A DNA stretch of 8,957 nucleotides from a bacterium. GTDB lineage: Bacteria; Zixibacteria; MSB-5A5; GN15; FEB-12. Position 1 is the first letter of the stretch. Each line of letters starts with the position of its first letter. Location: assembly GCA_030612965.1 (NCBI GenBank), contig JAUWMW010000077.1:1-8957 (forward strand), in the 5' to 3' direction. Shown in pieces: positions 6,668 to 8,957 of this stretch. The notes beneath the pieces were generated by a model. The model was not told where the DNA came from, made no database searches, and saw only the letters and a program-made list of their open reading frames with translations. The position numbers and the translations under genes were made by a program.

Positions 6668-8131
6668 CTAGTCATCAATATCTTTTCTCACTTTTGTTGC
6701 GGATTCGTCCTCGTCTTCGACGTCCTCCAGAGATGGGGCCATCACCTCGGGAACATCATCGACTTCCGTGACGAACTCAGCGTCATCTTCAAAAACATCT
6801 TCAGCGGTCAGTTTGGCATCTTCGGCTTTTTCGTCCGCCTTCGCCTTGGCCTCTTCCTTGGCCCGGCGTTCATACTCTTTTTCGAGGTCTTTTACAAACG
6901 CCTTCGCCTTATCAACAAGCGTCTCGGCCGTCTTCTCGCCGATGCCCGGAATTTTGACAAGCATTTCAACCTGAGAAGCGGCCAGCCTCTGAACCGATCC
7001 GATATCGGCTTCAGCCAACCGTTCTTCAATCTTGGCGCCAACGCCATCAAGCTGGCCGACCGGCACCAGCATCTCAGCCTCACGCCGCCGCGCGTCATTG
7101 TACTCGGTTTCCGAGAGAATGTTGACTTTCCAGCCCGTAAGCTTGGATGCCAGACGGGCGTTCTGACCGTTGCGACCGATAGCCAGAGACAGCTTCTCGT
7201 CCTCAACAGCGACCGTCATCTTACCTTCCAAATCAAAGACCTCGACGTTCACGACCTTGGCCGGCGCCAACGCCCGCGCCACAAAGACCTCCGAGTTGGA
7301 TGAGTACGGAACGATATCGATGCGCTCGTTATTGAGTTCGCGAACGATCGACTGCACGCGTACACCCTTGATACCGACACAAGCACCGACCGGATCAATC
7401 CGGTCATCCGTAGAAAAGACGGCGACCTTTGCCCGCTCACCGGGCTCGCGGGCGATGCCGCGGATTTCAATTATCTTCTCATAGATCTCCGGAACCTCCA
7501 GAGCAAAGAGAGAGCGCAGGAACTCATTGTTAACGCGTGAGAGTATGATCTGCGGGCCTCTCGACTCTCGCTGCACGTCGAGAATGTAAGCTCGAATGCG
7601 ATCCCCCTGGCGGAACTTTTCACGGGGTATCTGCTCCTTAATCGGCACAACACCCTCAGCTCGGCCCAGGTTGACGATGACGCTACCCTTGTCGATCTGC
7701 TGCACTACTCCGGAAATCAGGGTGCCCACCTTATCGGCAAACTCATCATAGACACGATCACGCTCGGCCTCACGTACCTTCTGGACCAGTGTCTGCTTGG
7801 CCGAGGCGATGGCGTTACGACCGAACTCCATCTCGTAATCGATGTAGATATCGATCTCATCCCCCACCTCTGCTTCGGCGTCGATCTCCTTGGCTTCGCC
7901 CAACGACACCTCCGTGTTCGGGTCGGAAGACTCTTCGACCACCTTCTTGGTGGCGATCATCACTAGATCGTTTTGCTTGCGGTCGAACTTGAAGGTAATG
8001 TTGTCGACATAGTTGTATTTCTTCTTGGCGGCCGCGAGCAAACTGGCCTGGAGAGTCTCCAGTACGGCATCGAAATCAAGATTCTTTTCTCTGGCGATCA
8101 GAGTGATCGCCTCTACCATATCAAACGGCAT
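6668..8131 (-). CDS. nusA: Transcription termination/antitermination factor NusA
   Basis: NusA binds RNA polymerase and nascent RNA, affecting pausing, intrinsic termination and antitermination of rRNA operons. The 487-aa product shows, in order, the polymerase-binding N-terminal domain (about 1-130), an S1 domain (about 134-200, VGTLISGVVQQIDKGSVIVN), KH1 with VGIKG near 252-256, KH2 with AIGRNGQN near 317-324, a helix-hairpin-helix segment (about 360-415, with LDGVGAKIEERL and IPGIGEKTAETL), and a strongly charged acidic tail from about 417 to the end. The tail replaces the paired acidic repeats of E. coli NusA. The ATG at 8131-8129 has GGAG 9 nt upstream. It begins 14 nt after the rimP stop and precedes infB by 41 nt; no ylxR or L7Ae-like gene lies between nusA and infB. 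Confidence 0.98.
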   Translation of the reverse strand: MPFDMVEAITLIAREKNLDFDAVLETLQASLLAAAKKKYNYVDNITFKFDRKQNDLVMIATKKVVEESSDPNTEVSLGEAKEIDAEAEVGDEIDIYIDYEMEFGRNAIASAKQTLVQKVREAERDRVYDEFADKVGTLISGVVQQIDKGSVIVNLGRAEGVVPIKEQIPREKFRQGDRIRAYILDVQRESRGPQIILSRVNNEFLRSLFALEVPEIYEKIIEIRGIAREPGERAKVAVFSTDDRIDPVGACVGIKGVRVQSIVRELNNERIDIVPYSSNSEVFVARALAPAKVVNVEVFDLEGKMTVAVEDEKLSLAIGRNGQNARLASKLTGWKVNILSETEYNDARRREAEMLVPVGQLDGVGAKIEERLAEADIGSVQRLAASQVEMLVKIPGIGEKTAETLVDKAKAFVKDLEKEYERRAKEEAKAKADEKAEDAKLTAEDVFEDDAEFVTEVDDVPEVMAPSLEDVEDEDESATKVRKDIDD

Positions 8132-8145
8132 CTAAACACACTCCG

Positions 8146-8592
8146 TCAGAACACGATTTTCGCTTGTTTTATCTCAGCAAGTCCGAAACTGATCAGGCCG
8201 GACTCATTCTTCAACTCGATCTGCTCGTCAGTAGCCGCGACGATTTCGGCCGTGAGCTTCTTCCGGCCTTTATCTACAAACTCCAGCCGCACTGTCTCCC
8301 CTACTCTGAACTTGAAATCGCGGGCTGTGGTCAGTGGTCGATCAAGACCTGGAGAGGAGACTTCAAGAGTATAACCCGAACTTAGCAAGTCGGTTCCGTC
8401 GATTAAATCACCCACCAGTCGGGACAGACGGCTACATTCGTCGACAGAAACAGAGCGTTCGGAATAGACGAAAAGCCTCAGCGTGGTGGACGATTTGTAT
8501 CGTGACAAGGCCACGCCAGCCAGTTCCGCGCCTTCTTCCAGGAGCGGCTTCTCTATCAACTCGATTATGCGATCTTTCGATTTGTCAGTCAT
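8146..8592 (-). CDS. rimP: Ribosome maturation factor RimP
   Basis: RimP helps assemble the 30S subunit, especially the step at which S12 and head proteins join. The product is 148 aa, a typical length. It has the N-terminal alpha/beta domain (helix RIIELIEKPLLEEGAELAGV, then the strand LRLFVYS and the helix VSVDECSRLSRLVGDLID), the hallmark LEVSSPGLDRPL near 76-87, and a C-terminal SH3-like domain (GETVRLEF through the end). I chose ATG 8592-8590 with GTGAG 5 nt upstream; an in-frame GTG two codons earlier (8598) is possible. It is the first gene of the operon, as in E. coli and Bacillus, and its leader carries a promoter and a short hairpin. Confidence 0.95.
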   Translation of the reverse strand: MTDKSKDRIIELIEKPLLEEGAELAGVALSRYKSSTTLRLFVYSERSVSVDECSRLSRLVGDLIDGTDLLSSGYTLEVSSPGLDRPLTTARDFKFRVGETVRLEFVDKGRKKLTAEIVAATDEQIELKNESGLISFGLAEIKQAKIVF

Positions 8593-8612
8593 ATTCACTC
8601 ACATACTACTAA

Positions 8613-8630
8613 GGTGGGCTCACACCCACC
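8613..8630 (-). promoter_or_regulatory. Hairpin in the rimP leader
   Basis: A perfect 6-bp inverted repeat (GGTGGG / CCCACC) with a 6-nt loop lies between the predicted transcription start (about 8634) and the rimP start codon at 8592. It ends about 20 nt before the start codon, just outside the ribosome binding site. No U-run follows, so it is not an intrinsic terminator as it stands. AAGGT at 8611-8615 can alternatively pair with ACCTT at 8634-8638, so two mutually exclusive folds are possible. Function is inferred only. Confidence 0.5.
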
Positions 8631-8640
8631 AGAACCTTAA

Positions 8641-8669
8641 AGTATACCAGCCGAGCCATTCTAAAGCAA
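8641..8669 (-). promoter_or_regulatory. Probable sigma-70 type promoter of the rimP-nusA-infB operon
   Basis: On the minus strand TTGCTT (8664-8669) and TATACT (8641-8646) are separated by exactly 17 nt, and the -10 is preceded by TGG, giving an extended TGnTATACT element. The -35 matches consensus at only three positions, which an extended -10 can offset. Transcription would start near 8634, giving a leader of about 42 nt before rimP. It is the best promoter-like site upstream of the operon. Confidence 0.65.
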
Positions 8670-8671
8670 CA

Positions 8672-8695
8672 ACTTTATGTCCTACTTTATGTCCT
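8672..8695. repeat. Perfect tandem 12-bp direct repeat upstream of the operon promoter
   Basis: ACTTTATGTCCT occurs twice in immediate succession (8672-8683 and 8684-8695; AGGACATAAAGT on the minus strand). It starts 2 nt upstream of the -35 hexamer, covering about -38 to -61 relative to the predicted start. The place and the spacing of roughly one helical turn fit a regulator binding site, but no regulator can be named. Confidence 0.7.
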
Positions 8696-8957
8696 ATTTC
8701 AAAGCGTCGCTATGTTTCTCGCAGTCTCCACAAGATGATCTCATTTCAGCCCAACCGCGCCCGTCCCCCAAACCACCTCAGCAGGCGGCGATTCCGGCCT
8801 GTCAACCCCGGGAAGTATTGGACTTTCCCCAAAAAATCTGCGATTTTAGCCGATTCTGGTGCACATGTTCGTCCCTGATTGGCCTTTATCAAATCACCCA
8901 TCACTGTTGAAGACCGCGCTCAGCCTACACTTATGCGCGCCCAGACGGCTCTATAGC
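8696..8957. other. Intergenic region with no recognisable gene
   Basis: About 260 nt at the edge of the window with no supported gene on either strand. I looked for a tRNA (as at the head of the E. coli operon) and found no T-loop GTTCGAATC-like sequence or cloverleaf arms. Short open frames exist but lack a ribosome binding site or recognisable protein. A perfect TTGACA on the minus strand (8800-8805) has no -10 partner. The upstream gene must lie beyond 8957. Confidence 0.6.

Noticed and set aside
6614..7303. A 229-codon plus-strand open frame opposite nusA
   Set aside because: Again in antisense codon register with a certain gene; no ribosome binding site or domain seen. A by-product of nusA codon use.
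8800..8805. A perfect TTGACA -35 on the minus strand upstream of rimP
   Set aside because: At spacings of 16-18 nt the sequence is CTGAGG, GCTGAG or TGCTGA, none like a -10.
8677..8910. A 77-codon plus-strand open frame in the operon leader region
   Set aside because: It begins inside the tandem repeat, has no convincing ribosome binding site, and the product looks like random low-complexity sequence.

Overview
This window is a bacterial core gene cluster in which every gene lies on the minus strand, so transcription runs from high to low coordinates. It is the classic nusA-infB type operon. Reading 5' to 3' on the minus strand the order is rimP, nusA, infB, a DUF503/YlxP-family gene, rbfA, an nrnA-like DHH phosphoesterase, truB, ribF, rpsO and pnp. 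The pnp gene is cut by the window edge. About 95 percent of the sequence is coding. Junctions are very tight (41-nt overlap to 41-nt gap), which implies one polycistronic unit with translational coupling.

Regions: (1) 8593-8957 is the only long non-coding stretch. It holds a good extended -10 promoter at 8641-8669, a perfect tandem 12-bp repeat just upstream at 8672-8695, a short GC-rich hairpin in the rimP leader at 8613-8630, and about 260 nt in which I see no gene. (2) 4413-8592 holds rimP, nusA and infB (30S maturation, transcription elongation/termination, translation initiation). (3) 2769-4400 holds DUF503, rbfA and nrnA (30S maturation and nano-RNA turnover). (4) 584-2776 holds truB, ribF and rpsO (tRNA pseudouridylation, FMN/FAD synthesis, 30S protein S15). 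(5) 1-583 holds the N-terminal quarter of pnp (RNA decay).

The genes share a theme: they build the small ribosomal subunit, begin translation, modify tRNA, regulate transcript elongation and finish RNA degradation. NrnA-like enzymes clear the 2-5 nt products left by enzymes such as PNPase, so both ends of RNA decay sit in this unit.

Organism: the genes are clearly bacterial, with strong Shine-Dalgarno sites (GGAGGT before infB, AAGGAG before rpsO), some TTG starts, and GC content judged by eye at slightly above 50 percent. The ylxR and L7Ae-like genes that Firmicutes place between nusA and infB are absent, and so is a leader tRNA as in E. coli. The DUF503-rbfA-nrnA-truB-ribF-rpsO-pnp order is seen in many non-proteobacterial phyla. 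A lineage near the FCB or Zixibacteria-like candidate phyla would fit, but this is a guess that the sequence here cannot settle.

I found no defence system, mobile element, CRISPR array, tRNA or rRNA. I do not think this window contains an undescribed system. The points most worth a second look are regulatory: the tandem repeat abutting the promoter, the rimP leader hairpin, and the ribF/rpsO overlap.
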